Source of the DNA: Chondrosia reniformis
Lineage: Eukaryota; Porifera; Demospongiae; Chondrillida; Chondrillidae
Assembly: GCA_947172415.1 (NCBI GenBank)
Contig: OX359196.1
Coordinates: 2,668,501 to 2,732,500, forward strand
Reading direction: 5' to 3'
DNA: 64,000 nucleotides
Position 1 is the first letter of the stretch, and every line of letters starts with the position of its first letter. Both the position numbers and the translations under genes were made by a program. This document shows positions 34,814-45,767 of this stretch, one piece after another. The notes under the pieces are model-generated. The model had not been told where the DNA came from and did not search any database. It saw only the letters and a list, made by a program, of their open reading frames with translations.

Positions 34814-37800
34814 ATGACTGCATTTTCACGTTAGTCAAGAAACGAGTGTTAGCTAACTTATAAATAGTCACAATTTGTTCCATTTTGTATATTAGAGCTT
34901 GGAGTGTTACCTGAAATAGTTCAGGCTATTGAAGAAATTGATTGGCTGTAAGTTCTGTAGCTTGTGTGACAACAGTTGAACCCATTTCATTCGTCTGTCC
35001 CTTTCCTTTACAGTCTCCCCACTGACGTACAAGCGGAGGCTGTCCCCTTAATACTTGGAGGAGGGGATGTGTTAATGGTAATTCGATCTATAGGTCTCTC
35101 TACTTCAAACAGCAGTTAATCAAAGTGGTATTAGCTAAACCTGTCTCCTTCTCCTTAAATCCTTATAGGCTGCAGAGACGGGAAGTGGCAAGACTGGAGT
35201 GAGTTGTGTGTACTTGTGTGCATATCAACCGTTGGCTAATATCAATGAATATTCTAACACACCATTTTTCAACATGCTACATCTACTTTAGAATATATGG
35301 CATATAGGGAAGTAAACCTAGTGAGAGCTTTGGATGAGGATACAAGAGTTTTCTCCTTCTTCTCTAGTCCACTGGGCCAGACAGCTGTTTCTGGGAATCC
35401 CACCATTCATCATTGACCCTGGGAATATGTAATGTGACTTATAAAACGTGTATCTCTGCTGTGGCTTTATTGTCTACAAGTAACTGAGTAATTTGCTGAC
35501 AGTTGCTATGCAGCAGACATGTGTACATGCTATTCTTATTCATGTAGTCTATATGTGTGTGGTACTGCTGTTAGTTGCATCTGATGTCTGTGTTGTGTGA
35601 TATAGGCCTTTAGTCTTCCAGTGATACAAGTGGTGTACGAAACTATAAGAGACAGAAAAGAAGGGAAAATGGGAAAAAGAAGTTGAAAATCAGGTCAGTC
35701 GACTCACATGACATATAAACTGGTACTACATGATCTACACTAACTAAAACTGTCATTTGTAGATGAACCTGAAAAGCTTGTAATGAATGTGTACGACAGG
35801 AATGATGCTTTAGGTAAGTGTGTATTTATCATGTAACCACTTGACTCACATGTTTCTGAGCTGTACAAGAAATGAACTAAAGAATGTGTAACAATGTATG
35901 GATTGAAAAAGGAGTTAATTACACCCTCTGACCTGTATACGTAGACTCTCCATTGTAAATAGGCCCATTTATCCAAAGATTTAAGCCAGCTGCAGAGGCT
36001 ATGATGTTATAGGAATAATTAATCATTGAGAGATATTATACCTGACCAACCAAGTGACCATGTCTGATATTGTATAATGTGACCTGTAAAGTGTGTATCT
36101 CTCCTGTAGCTATAAGTCCCGATGGTGTGCTGTGTCAGTCTCGAAATCATAAGTCGTGGCACGGCTGTAGATCCACTCTCGGTGTCACCAGAGGACAGTA
36201 CTACTACGAGGCGGAGGTGACTGACGAGGGACTATGTAGAGTTGGGTGGGCCACGCCTGCTGCCACTCTAGAACTAGGTTAGCTCGCTGGGAATGAACAC
36301 TAAACTAATTTTGGGCGTGTCTGTTGTCTGTTAAAGACTTGTCTTGTGCATCTCTTCTCAGGTAAGGACAGGTTTGGATTTGGCTTTGGAGGTACTGGAA
36401 AGAAGTCAAACCAGAACCAGTTTGATGACTATGGAGAGGTGAGTTGGAAGCTGTTCTAAGGTCCATCTTCTTGTCATGGAACAACTGTAAGGTTGCGAGT
36501 AATGTAAAACACCTTTTTTTGCATACTACATTCATTCCACAGTAAAAGGCCTATAGGAAACTAAACCCACAGTATAAGCTATATATGAGGATACAAGAGT
36601 CTTCTCTTTATTCTTCTGCTCCACTGGGCTAGGTAGCTGTTTCTGGGAATACCACCCTTCATCAGTGACCCTGGTTGGTGTATGGAATATTCCCTTATAG
36701 GCATTTGGCAAGAATGATGTCATCGGATGCCTTATTGATTTGAATGAGAATGTCATATCTTTTACCAAGAATGGTGAGTTTATGATTCAAACATAATGCA
36801 AATCGTCCATGCGTTGTATATAGTATCTTGTATACTCTGTTATTTATTGTAGGTATCTTTCTTGGAGATGCCTTTTATATTTCAGACGATTTGGCAGGTG
36901 AACCATTCTTTGCAGCTGTTACTCTTAAGGTCAGTACATTGGGCTCAACCTGATGTGATAAGGGATTTCTTCTACTTAACTTTCAAAGGCTTTTTTCCTG
37001 CATTTTTTCCTCATGTACCATTTGCTAAGGAAATTAGCTAATTATTGTTTTAGCCATTTTGTTTTATTTTCTTAACACATGTAATATTGTTAAGTTTTCC
37101 TTTTTCTAATTTAATTAATTAGAATGCTGAAATGAAGTTTAATTTTGGAAATAAACCTTTTAAATGTAAAGTTCCGGTAAGTTCAAGTGACCCAAGAGAT
37201 ACTCCCTCCCATTACCCAGTTTATAGTGACTCCATCTTGATTATATTACAATACTCTCTATACTGTATGTGTCTCAATTTTAAGTCATACGTAATTCAGG
37301 AAATTTTAAAATATTTTTTCGTGGTTGGCGTAAACCACAAAAATTTCTTGCACAAACTTTTTGCTTGTTTATTTGTTTGTGGGAATCAAGAAATGCAGGT
37401 TTAGGCCAAGAAATATTTCAACACGATAATTTCCCAAATTACGGTACGTACGTGTACTGGTACCCTCTTTTATACTATTTGCAACTCCCATTATATACCT
37501 CCTACAGTGTCACTGCACCAGTTGAATAATGCATACTGTATAAGTGTATTTATTCACACATGTACTGTTTAGGCTGGTTATACTGCATTTTGCAAAGCCA
37601 AGAACTTAGTACAACCCACGAGAAAAGTAGCATATAGTAAGTTTGCACGAAGTAAATGTGCATAAGTTTAATCACAATATTCCCATTGCTAATATACGTA
37701 CCTGTACAGGGTACGGCTCTTAAGTAATAAACATACGTATGTACATGGCAGTAGCTATCTGGTATACAAGCTTATTGTAGTCTGTCATTGTGGTTGTATC

Positions 37801-40800
37801 TTTGACAAGTTCTTCATGTTTTTATATTTATGTAGCACCAAGAGGAGGAACTAGGCTCCCGTCAGCTCTGATAATTGAGGTTAGCAGCTATGTACATACG
37901 TACGTAATGCAGCTTAGAGCATGATTTGCAATTTTAACAATCATGAAGAGGTTTAGAGAAGACATACTTTTACCCAATAATGAGTACTCATTTAGCTAAT
38001 TCCCTAGTTAACAAGGCTTGATCATTGGTTATATATTGTTGTCCTTTCAAACGTCCTTCATTTAAGACCCCTTGCAATTACAACAAGAAAATGATGTCAT
38101 AAAACAATTTATACACAATGCATGCACTATTTTTACACAAATGTATACCTGTAACCATAGTAATGATTCCAATCCCAGCTACATAGGTTTTTATAGTCTA
38201 TGGCTTTGACTGTGGTTTGGTGGTACATACAGTAGCTACAATAAATAAAATGGCTGCCATCGGTATATGTACTCTAAGAAGATGTACTCTGCCTTTAGGC
38301 ATTCAGTACACAACGTGCTAAAGTATCCACCTTTCTAATAGTGTGTTTGATAACACTATATAAGCTAACATTAGCATGGTTTCACTGCTTTTTGAAGAAA
38401 GCTTTACTGTTTAATTCTTCTCTCTACTGCAGCCCTCAAGAGAGCTAGCTCAGCAGGTGTGTGGATTCACATGCATCACAAGTGCTGTACATATACGTAT
38501 GTATGATTATCACTGAAATGAACAGTCCATTTATGTCATGTAATTGTTTTGTATTTTGCAGGAATATGCTTTCTTTTTCATTTTTTCCTTTAATCAATTA
38601 GACACATGATAATATTGTCAAATTTAAGGCTCATTTACCTGATCCAAAAGTGAAGTAAGTATGTACACACCACATTCAATATTCACTGATCTGATAGCAA
38701 TCCACACTGTATTGAATGTAACAATTATAAGACATTTTTTATTAAGTACATTGAAGCTTAGTATATAATTATACCAACATTCATCCCATATCTCAACATC
38801 TCTCTCAAAATGTAATCCTCTACTGTATGTCTGTCTAGAGTGATACTTCATAACTGACATGTCCTTCCTGCGTGCATTCTTCCCTTTTAAACTGTTGTGC
38901 AGCGCTTGTCTGATGATGGGAGGAGAGAGCGCTAAGGAGCAGATAAAACAGTTGCAAAAAGGGGTAAGAGATGTGACAAATACATGTGATGTGAGACTGA
39001 TAATACAACCACAACTGTTAGCCTTTACAGTTAAATTGAAACTCTATTATATTTTTGAGTATGTAGGTATATATACATATAAAAAACTAGTTTGAAATAA
39101 CCTCTTGCCATCCTAATACTGCACCTACAGTATATACCAAATGTAATTTTGTATTGCGAGTACATAGGAAGGTGAAGAAATGTTACCTCAATTAAAGACA
39201 TATTGCCTCATTACATTATTATTAGTGGTTTGATTATTGTAGTGTGTTTTAATAGTTAGAGTCCAATATACTGTAGTATATACATCCTATTAACATGTAC
39301 GTACATACAGGTAGATATTGTGACAGGTACTCCTGGAAGGTTGGAGGATCTCATCAATACAAACAGTCTAAACCTTTCTAATGTACGTAAATATATATGT
39401 ATAGTGTATATAGTCTACTAGGTATCACCTTACCATTAATATTTCTGGTTTCTTCTTTTTTTTTCTTTTCCATAGATAATGTTTTTCATATTAGATGAAG
39501 CAGTAAGTATTTACATTGAAAATATCCCTTATCTGGTTTTGTATACATATACATCAGCTCTCTCCTATCAATGATGTATTCCTTTGAATACTTTAATAAG
39601 AGTATCACCAGATATAGTCTAAACTGAGTTCTAAAAGAGATACAATTAACAGCTGCTATATACTTGATTGCACAATAGAAGTGCCAATACATATACCTGA
39701 CTAATCAATTGCAAGTGACCAAAGTTTTATCTCGGCTGGCTGGGAGACCTGAGGTCCTATTAATATGGCAAACAGTGATCAACTCCCAATCATCCAAGAG
39801 GGGAAAAGAAAACACAAATTTTGCCCATTTTAGAGCTCATCAGTGTGGTACAGTTTGTTTAGATTTGTAATTTTTTCATTGATTGCCACTCAACCAAGAT
39901 ACGTGTCTGGTTTGGTGTCATATCAATGATCAGCCATATGACAGCACTATACACATGTACATACCTTTATAGGATGGTCCCCTCTCTGGTGGATACGGAG
40001 ACCTGATCCAGCGGATATACGGCAAAGTACCAAAGGTATCGCCGGAAGGAAGGAGACTTCAGGTACCCTCTCTGACCTCCAAACTACAACATGCACACTC
40101 TCTGACCTCCAAACTACAACATGCACACTCTCTGATCTCCAAATATAGAACATGCACACTCTCTGACCTCCAAATATAGAACATGCACACTCTCTGACCT
40201 CCAAACTACAACATGCACACTCTCTGACCTCCAAATATAGAACATGCACACTCTCTGACCTCCAGATATAGAACATGCACACTCTCTGACCTCCAGATAT
40301 AGAACATGCACACTCTCTGACCTCCAGATATAGAACATGCACACTCTCTGACCTCCAGATATAGAACATGCACACTCTCTGACCTCCAGATATAGAACAT
40401 GCACACTCTCTGACCTCCAGATATAGAACATGCACACTCTCTGACCTCCAAATATAGAACATGTACAGTCTCTGACCTCCAAATATAGAACATGCACACT
40501 CCCTGACCTCCAAATATAGAACATGCACACTCTCTGACCTCCAAATATAGAACATGCACACTCTCTGACCTCCAAATATAGAACATACACACTCTCTGAC
40601 CTCCAAATATAGAACATGCACACTCTCTGACCTCCAAATATAGAACATGCACACTCTCTGACCTCCAAATATAGAACATGCACACTCTCTGACCTCCAAA
40701 TATAGAACATACACACTCTCTGACCTCCAAATATAGAACATGCACACTCTCTGACCTCCAAATATAGAACATTACATAGTGTTTGACTATTTACTTAATT

Positions 40801-43800
40801 TGAATGAAGTACTAAGTAAATGGTATTTGGCTAGTCAGGTACAATTGTGAAATTGTCTATTAACCTTTTCTAGTAAACTTTATCTTTCATCTCCTATACT
40901 AGTTGGTTGTCTGTTCAGCAACTCTCCATTCTCATGAGGTGAAGAAGCTTGCAGTACGTTATCTCTTCAACCAATAGCTTACATTCTTAATACTAAAACA
41001 TGACTCACAGGAGGTGTTACACTATATCTGCAGTAGTAGTAGTCTTACATGTTACTCCTCATGCACGACTCCCATATGTACATACATGTACATACTTGTA
41101 CTTGTAGGATAGGATAATGCACTTTCCAATCTGGATTGATCTGAAGGGACAAGACAGTGTACCAGACACAGTTCATCATGTGGTGAGTTGTTTAACATTG
41201 ACAGTACCATCATGACATCCACTCCATGTACATATGTATACAGTTACTACATTAACTGTAATATAGTGAGATGTTGGTAATTATAATTTATCACATAAAA
41301 ACGTGTCTCACCATCATGGCCCAGTGGGGAAGAAGATGAAAGAGAGGAAAAGAAGAAAGAAAAGACTCCTGTATCTTCATCCAAAGCTCTCTCCAGGTTT
41401 AGTTCCCCTATAGGCTTTTTACAGAATAGGCATAGCATGTAGGAAAATGGTGTATTAGATTTTCATACGAAAGCTTGAGATATTTGGACCCTTCTAGACG
41501 ATACCCAATTCAACTGATAACGAGCGGTATTCTCTGAATAGCCTTCTAGCACATTTGTATCTTAATTGGGAGTATTTGAGTGTTTTATTGTCCTTAAGTT
41601 CCACTTTGTGTGATTGTGAACAATCATTGGGAATTATCATGCCAAACCATTCCAATGTAATGTTTCATATCCTTTGCAAAGGTTTTGTGACATTAACTTT
41701 ATTTTCACTATTAAAGTGTACATATATGTTAATTAAGTATAGCATTGTAGCACATGGTAATCTGTTTTCCATGGCTCCTTATTTCTTAGGTGTGTATGGT
41801 TGATCCAGTCGGAGACACCTTGTGGCACAACTTGAGACAACATGTGCAAACTGATGGAATGCACAGAAAGGATCACTTTAAACCCGGCAACAGGTCTAGG
41901 GGTACGTTCATCTGATGTACGTTTAGTGTACAACAGGCCTAGAGGTACATTCATCTGATGTACGCTTAGTACAAGAGGTCTAGAGGTACGTTCATCTGAT
42001 GTACGCTTAGTACAAGAGGTCTAGAGGTACGTTCATCTGATGTACACTTAGTTCAACAGGCCTAGAGGTACATTCATCTGATGTACGCTTAGTACAAGAG
42101 GTCTAGAGGTACGTTCATCTGATGTACGTTTAGTACAACAGGCCTAGAGGTACATTCATCTGATGTACGTTTAGTGTACAAGAGGTCTAGAGGTACATTC
42201 ATCTGATGTACGTTTAGTGTACAAGAGGTCTAGAGGTACGTTCATCTGATGTACACTTAGTACAGCAGTTCTAGAGGTCCATTACAACACTGCATATCTC
42301 ATTTCCCACCGCATAACACAGTAAAGTGTTCTGATAGTTAGTGTTTATAAGAGTGTTTGAAACCACTATCTCCGTGTGCATATTCCAGAGTGCTTATCAG
42401 AGGCAGTCAAGACACTCAAAGGGGAATATCTGGTTCGTGCTATTGATGAGCATAAGATGGATCAGGTTTGTTTGACTTGAATGTTTATACTGCATTTTGT
42501 AACTATAGCAACAGTAACAGTGAAAGTCTTTGCAGTCACAAATGTTGACATCTCTACTTTGCTTGTTCTTCACAGGCAATCATATTTTGTCGCACCAAAC
42601 TAGACTGTGATAACGTAGAGCAATACCTTTTGAAGCTTGGAGGAGGTGAGATTAGCCACCTGTACATTAGGACAAGCAGCTCTACCTGTAGGGGTAGTCA
42701 GTTTCCAGAAGTCTTCCTGTTTTGTATTAGGAAAGGGGATGGTCAATGAATACTCTTGTGTGTGTCTCCATGGCGACAGGAGGCCTCAGGAGAGGAAGGC
42801 CAATCTGCAGGCATTCAAAGATGGAGAGGTCAGATTTCTCATCTGTACTGATGTGGCTGCCAGAGGTATAGACGTACAAGGAATACCATTTGGTAAGCCA
42901 TGAACAAGTACATATTATACAAAATGTGACAAATTAGAAAATGCACTTACAGAGGAAGTGCAAAGCAATTTCAGAGCATTTCAGTCTGTAAATCTTCCCT
43001 TGCTGAAATAGTCTCTCTCTCATGTATACCATATAGCCAGAAAATTTGGGGAGGATTTTAATTTGACAGTTTGGCGGTATTGTGGATAACAGCCAAATTT
43101 AAATTGGTCAATATTTACATTCTCATAAATCAAACTTACCACTGGCTACTATGATAACCAGACCAAGCAGCAGCGTACACGGCCATTGTTGACTGTATGA
43201 TGTTACAGCCTTGAGTTGCAACACTGTCAAATTTAAATTCCACCAATATTAAATAAATCCAGTTTGAAGGCTAACTATCATGTTTAAATGCCATCAAATT
43301 TCCCAGCTATTGTAACTTGTAAATGTTGTTGATATTCTGTTGACCCTCAAAACTGTCTATTTTACTATAGTCATCAACATTACCTTACCAGATGATAAAC
43401 AGAATTACGTCCACAGAATTGGCAGAGTGGGGAGGGCTGACAGGTATGAAAGTGCACACGTGTAGTGCACACTTGTGCTGCTCATATGTATATGTGTGTA
43501 CGTAGTCTGTATAGGTGTAATGATCATTTAGATCCATGCAAATTGTTTAATTTCTAAGTATCATAATCACTAGTTTATCACCATTCTATGTCCCTGGGAG
43601 CACTTTTAAAGGATTCCCTCTTGCGCAACCCCGGCCATGTCTATATGGACAAATAGATTCAATTCAATTTGCTTCAATTCCAAGTAGACATATGTACACA
43701 GAATAGAAAGTGTTTTTAGTCTCCATCCTGTATACCACTCATCTAATCTACAAGTAATCCTCTTACTTGAAAGCCTGTAAAAGTGTATTTGTAGCCGCAG

Positions 43801-45066
43801 AACCCTTCCTATACAGTGGTTTCACTATACCTTACAATTACATTCACTTTCCTCTCATACGCAGGTTGTTAGTTTTACTTTTATTTCCATATACATTGTA
43901 CAATGTTTTTGTACTAATTAGTCTTTGCAGTTAGCAGAAGAAGGAAAACATGAAGAGAACATTGTTGTGGCAATTGTAGTTCAGTAACAGAGCACTGGTG
44001 GTCATAACCAGTTGCCCTGATTCTTACATGTTTTTCCCTCTTCATGATGTTTGAGAATGATTATAACTACTTGTGGTTTGATTATCATTTCACTTATATT
44101 CATGTATGCCTTTAGAATGGGATTGGCAATCTCTTTGGTGTCTGAGGTGCCAGAGAAGGTTTGGTATCATAGCAACTGTCCCAACAGAGGAAAAGGTTGC
44201 TACAACACAACACTGCTGGAGCAGGGTGGATGTGCCATTTGAAAAACAGGTAATCCAGTTCTTCTGCTGCATACCTTTAGTAGAGTATGGAGCATTTGGA
44301 GGGTACTCCCTTACAATAGGTGTCTGGAGGGTATTCCCCTATCATTAGTGCTCACTCCTCAGCTCCTCTCCACCTCCTCTGTAGTACTTGGCCGACATTG
44401 AGGAGCACTTGGGGGAGACAATCACTCAGACTGGAAGGGATATAAAGGTACCAGTTAATGAATTTGATGGGAATGTGATCTATGGACAAAAGAGGAGCGC
44501 CAAAGGTATATAAATCAGTTTTGTATTGATAATTTGTTCGATTACAACCGAATGATTTACAATTCACCATTAAATCATTATTAAATCATTACTGACATTT
44601 CGACCACATTCTGTGGCTTTCGTCAGTTTTGTGTGAAGGGCAATGAAATAGCTGGCAACTTGATCTCAATTCAAACCAATGCTTATGTTTGTTCAAGCAC
44701 CACTCCTTATTTGTCATGTGCACATACCTTTTAAGGAATAGCATACAATACACAACAAGCCGATCCGGTCCAAACTCGTTGACACAATTTATGCTATGTC
44801 AATAATAGTTCCATAAAGTACTTGTATGTAGAAAGACACTTCTCTACATATATTTTGGTTAAACAGTAACAGTAACAAGTGCTTTCAAGTGTTTGGTTAA
44901 GTTTTAGGTTTGTTATTGTGTTCATTTCCAGATTTGTTAATCCGCAGGTGGTAACTACAGGAGTCATGTGGAGCAACTGGCACCTGCAGTTAAAGAGCTG
45001 GCGGAAATGGAAAAGTTGGCGCAGGTTACTTTCCTGAGGATGCAAACTGGACAGTGGTTTAACTGA
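34814..45066 (+). CDS. DDX1: DDX1 ATP-dependent RNA helicase, copy B, complete 29-exon gene with one frameshift
   Basis: Exons: 34814-34829, 34896-34947, 35014-35077, 35169-35198, 35606-35681, 35763-35813, 36110-36277, 36362-36438, 36701-36773, 36853-36929, 37123-37176, 37573-37636, 37836-37879, 38433-38456, 38603-38655, 38903-38963, 39311-39382, 39476-39502, 39973-40062, 40903-40953, 41108-41182, 41790-41901, 42389-42465, 42576-42645, 42731-42892, 43371-43443, 44116-44249, 44385-44505, 44948-45066. Order: N-terminus MTAFSQLGVLPEI, Walker [14 protein letters not shown] insert ([29 protein letters not shown]), motif Ia [35 protein letters not shown]. Length would be 724 codons, close to the roughly 740 usual for DDX1. 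Exon 44116-44249 lacks 8 bp relative to copy 1, putting TGA after GGCAI. Exon 5 needs a weak gttgaa donor; the stronger gtcagt downstream follows a stop. The canonical AATAAA after the stop is lost. Possibly a recent pseudogene. Confidence 0.92.
35289..35414 (+). repeat. R1 dispersed repeat
   Basis: R1 copy in DDX1 copy B intron 4, orthologous to the copy A element at 18784-18908. Confidence 0.7.
36537..36674 (+). repeat. R1 dispersed repeat
   Basis: Second R1 copy in DDX1 copy B, in the intron before exon 36701-36773. The fragment at 6254-6325 after the SPRY relic is the matching piece. Confidence 0.7.
37287..37445. mobile_element. Small MITE-like inverted repeat
   Basis: Ends cgtaattcaggaaattt and aatttcccaaattacg are near-inverted complements (about 14 of 16 bases). 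The roughly 160-bp interior has facing aatttcttg-type motifs. Lies in a DDX1 copy B intron. Confidence 0.5.
40067..40771. repeat. 31-bp minisatellite in DDX1 copy B intron
   Basis: About 22 to 23 units of the same 31-bp repeat as at 1147-1702. It includes a block of consecutive cagatata variants (40262-40425) not seen in copy 1, which marks local amplification after the gene copies separated. The minus-strand open frames across it are artefacts. Confidence 0.95.
41304..41436 (-). repeat. R1 dispersed repeat at the breakpoint homologous to copy C
   Basis: Minus-strand R1 copy, the counterpart of 2236-2366. Homology of copy C with copy B begins at its edge (gaataggcatagcatgtagg). Confidence 0.7.
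41891..42285 (+). repeat. Expanded 41-bp repeat of exon end plus 5' splice site (about 9 extra units)
   Basis: Begins with the true end of exon 41790-41901 and its donor, then about nine further units of about 41 bp of the form ggtctagag|gtac(g/a)ttc, atctgatgtacg, ttagtaca. Each unit carries a donor-like GTACGT or GTACAT. Use of a downstream copy would add sequence containing an in-frame TGA (ttcatctga). Confidence 0.88.
43970..44021 (+). repeat. tRNA-like fragment, copy B counterpart
   Basis: Same intronic tRNA-like 5' half as at 4612-4663, with gttcag for gctcag in the D arm. Confidence 0.4.
44592..44627 (-). other. Hammerhead-like motif, copy B counterpart
   Basis: Minus strand CTGACGA, stem CCACA/TGTGG with a changed loop, GAAA. 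Core bases match 5241-5276 and the difference is in the loop. That fits either structural constraint or chance in a young duplicate. Confidence 0.3.
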
Positions 45067-45767
45067 ACACTGCCACAATAACACATTACACTGATTGTTT
45101 GTCTAAGTAATAACTGTTTTGCAATTGATTACTACACTGTAGTGTGTGAAATTTAATAGTAGAATAAGGATTCCTTCTAACTGCGTCAAGGTTATCTTAG
45201 GGGTGGTACATCCTTTGACTTTTGAGTGTTTCGATCCTGGGGATCAGTCACTGAAAAAAATCCCCTGGGTCAAAACGTTTCACCAAGAAACGAAATCAAA
45301 CTGCGTTTTTAAACGCTCAAAAGTCGAAGGATGTACCATCCCAAAGATGTGTGAATTTTGTTGACAGAATTTGTTTTGGGGTTATAGTACAGTAGCGCTG
45401 ATAACTGCCCAGGACAACCCAACCAGCTATTTAATTGTAGCTGCCTATATGATGACTGATGCACTATAATTTTTGCAGCTTACTCAGCCATTTTACTTGA
45501 TGTTCCAGTTCATGCATTTTTTAGCTAAATGTCTGAAATAAGATATCCCTCAGTAGATTGTGTGGCGCTGGTCATCCCTGGTCATATGTAAAACATTGTA
45601 TATTCTTCTGGACCATTGCCCATAAAAGCTGATGCAACTGGGCCTTCTATAGCTATTCAAATGAATTGTAAACTGTAAATTGAAAATGGCGCCAAATACT
45701 TTGTTGCCATGGAAACGGAAAATGACGGCAATTTGTGTTGGAGGGGCTGTCTGCTCGCTATAGTAAT
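45067..45767. other. Interval between DDX1 copy B and the coiled-coil gene
   Basis: About 700 bp. It holds the DDX1 3' flank without AATAAA, the fold-back at 45201-45342, and the 5' flank of the next gene (about 45670-45760), which has CG dinucleotides and aaaatggcgcc. No other gene was seen. Confidence 0.6.
45201..45342. mobile_element. Fold-back MITE, 142 bp
   Basis: Arms gggtggtacatcctttgact and its inverted counterpart agtcgaaggatgtaccatccc at about 31 bp each, nearly perfect, around an 80-base interior. No copy at the matching place after DDX1 copy 1, so it is a recent insertion. Confidence 0.8.

Noticed and set aside
35682-35695. Exon 5 of DDX1 extended to the stronger donor gtcagt at 35696
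   Set aside because: The extension carries an in-frame TGA in both copies A and B; the gttgaa donor keeps phase with the next exon.
40067-40771. CRISPR-like array of regular short repeats
   Set aside because: Units are contiguous 31-bp repeats without unique spacers, in a eukaryotic intron.
39947-40772. Minus-strand frames up to 266 codons over the copy B minisatellite
   Set aside because: Same artefact; all three frames give the same cyclic peptide and overlap a real + strand exon at 39973-40062.
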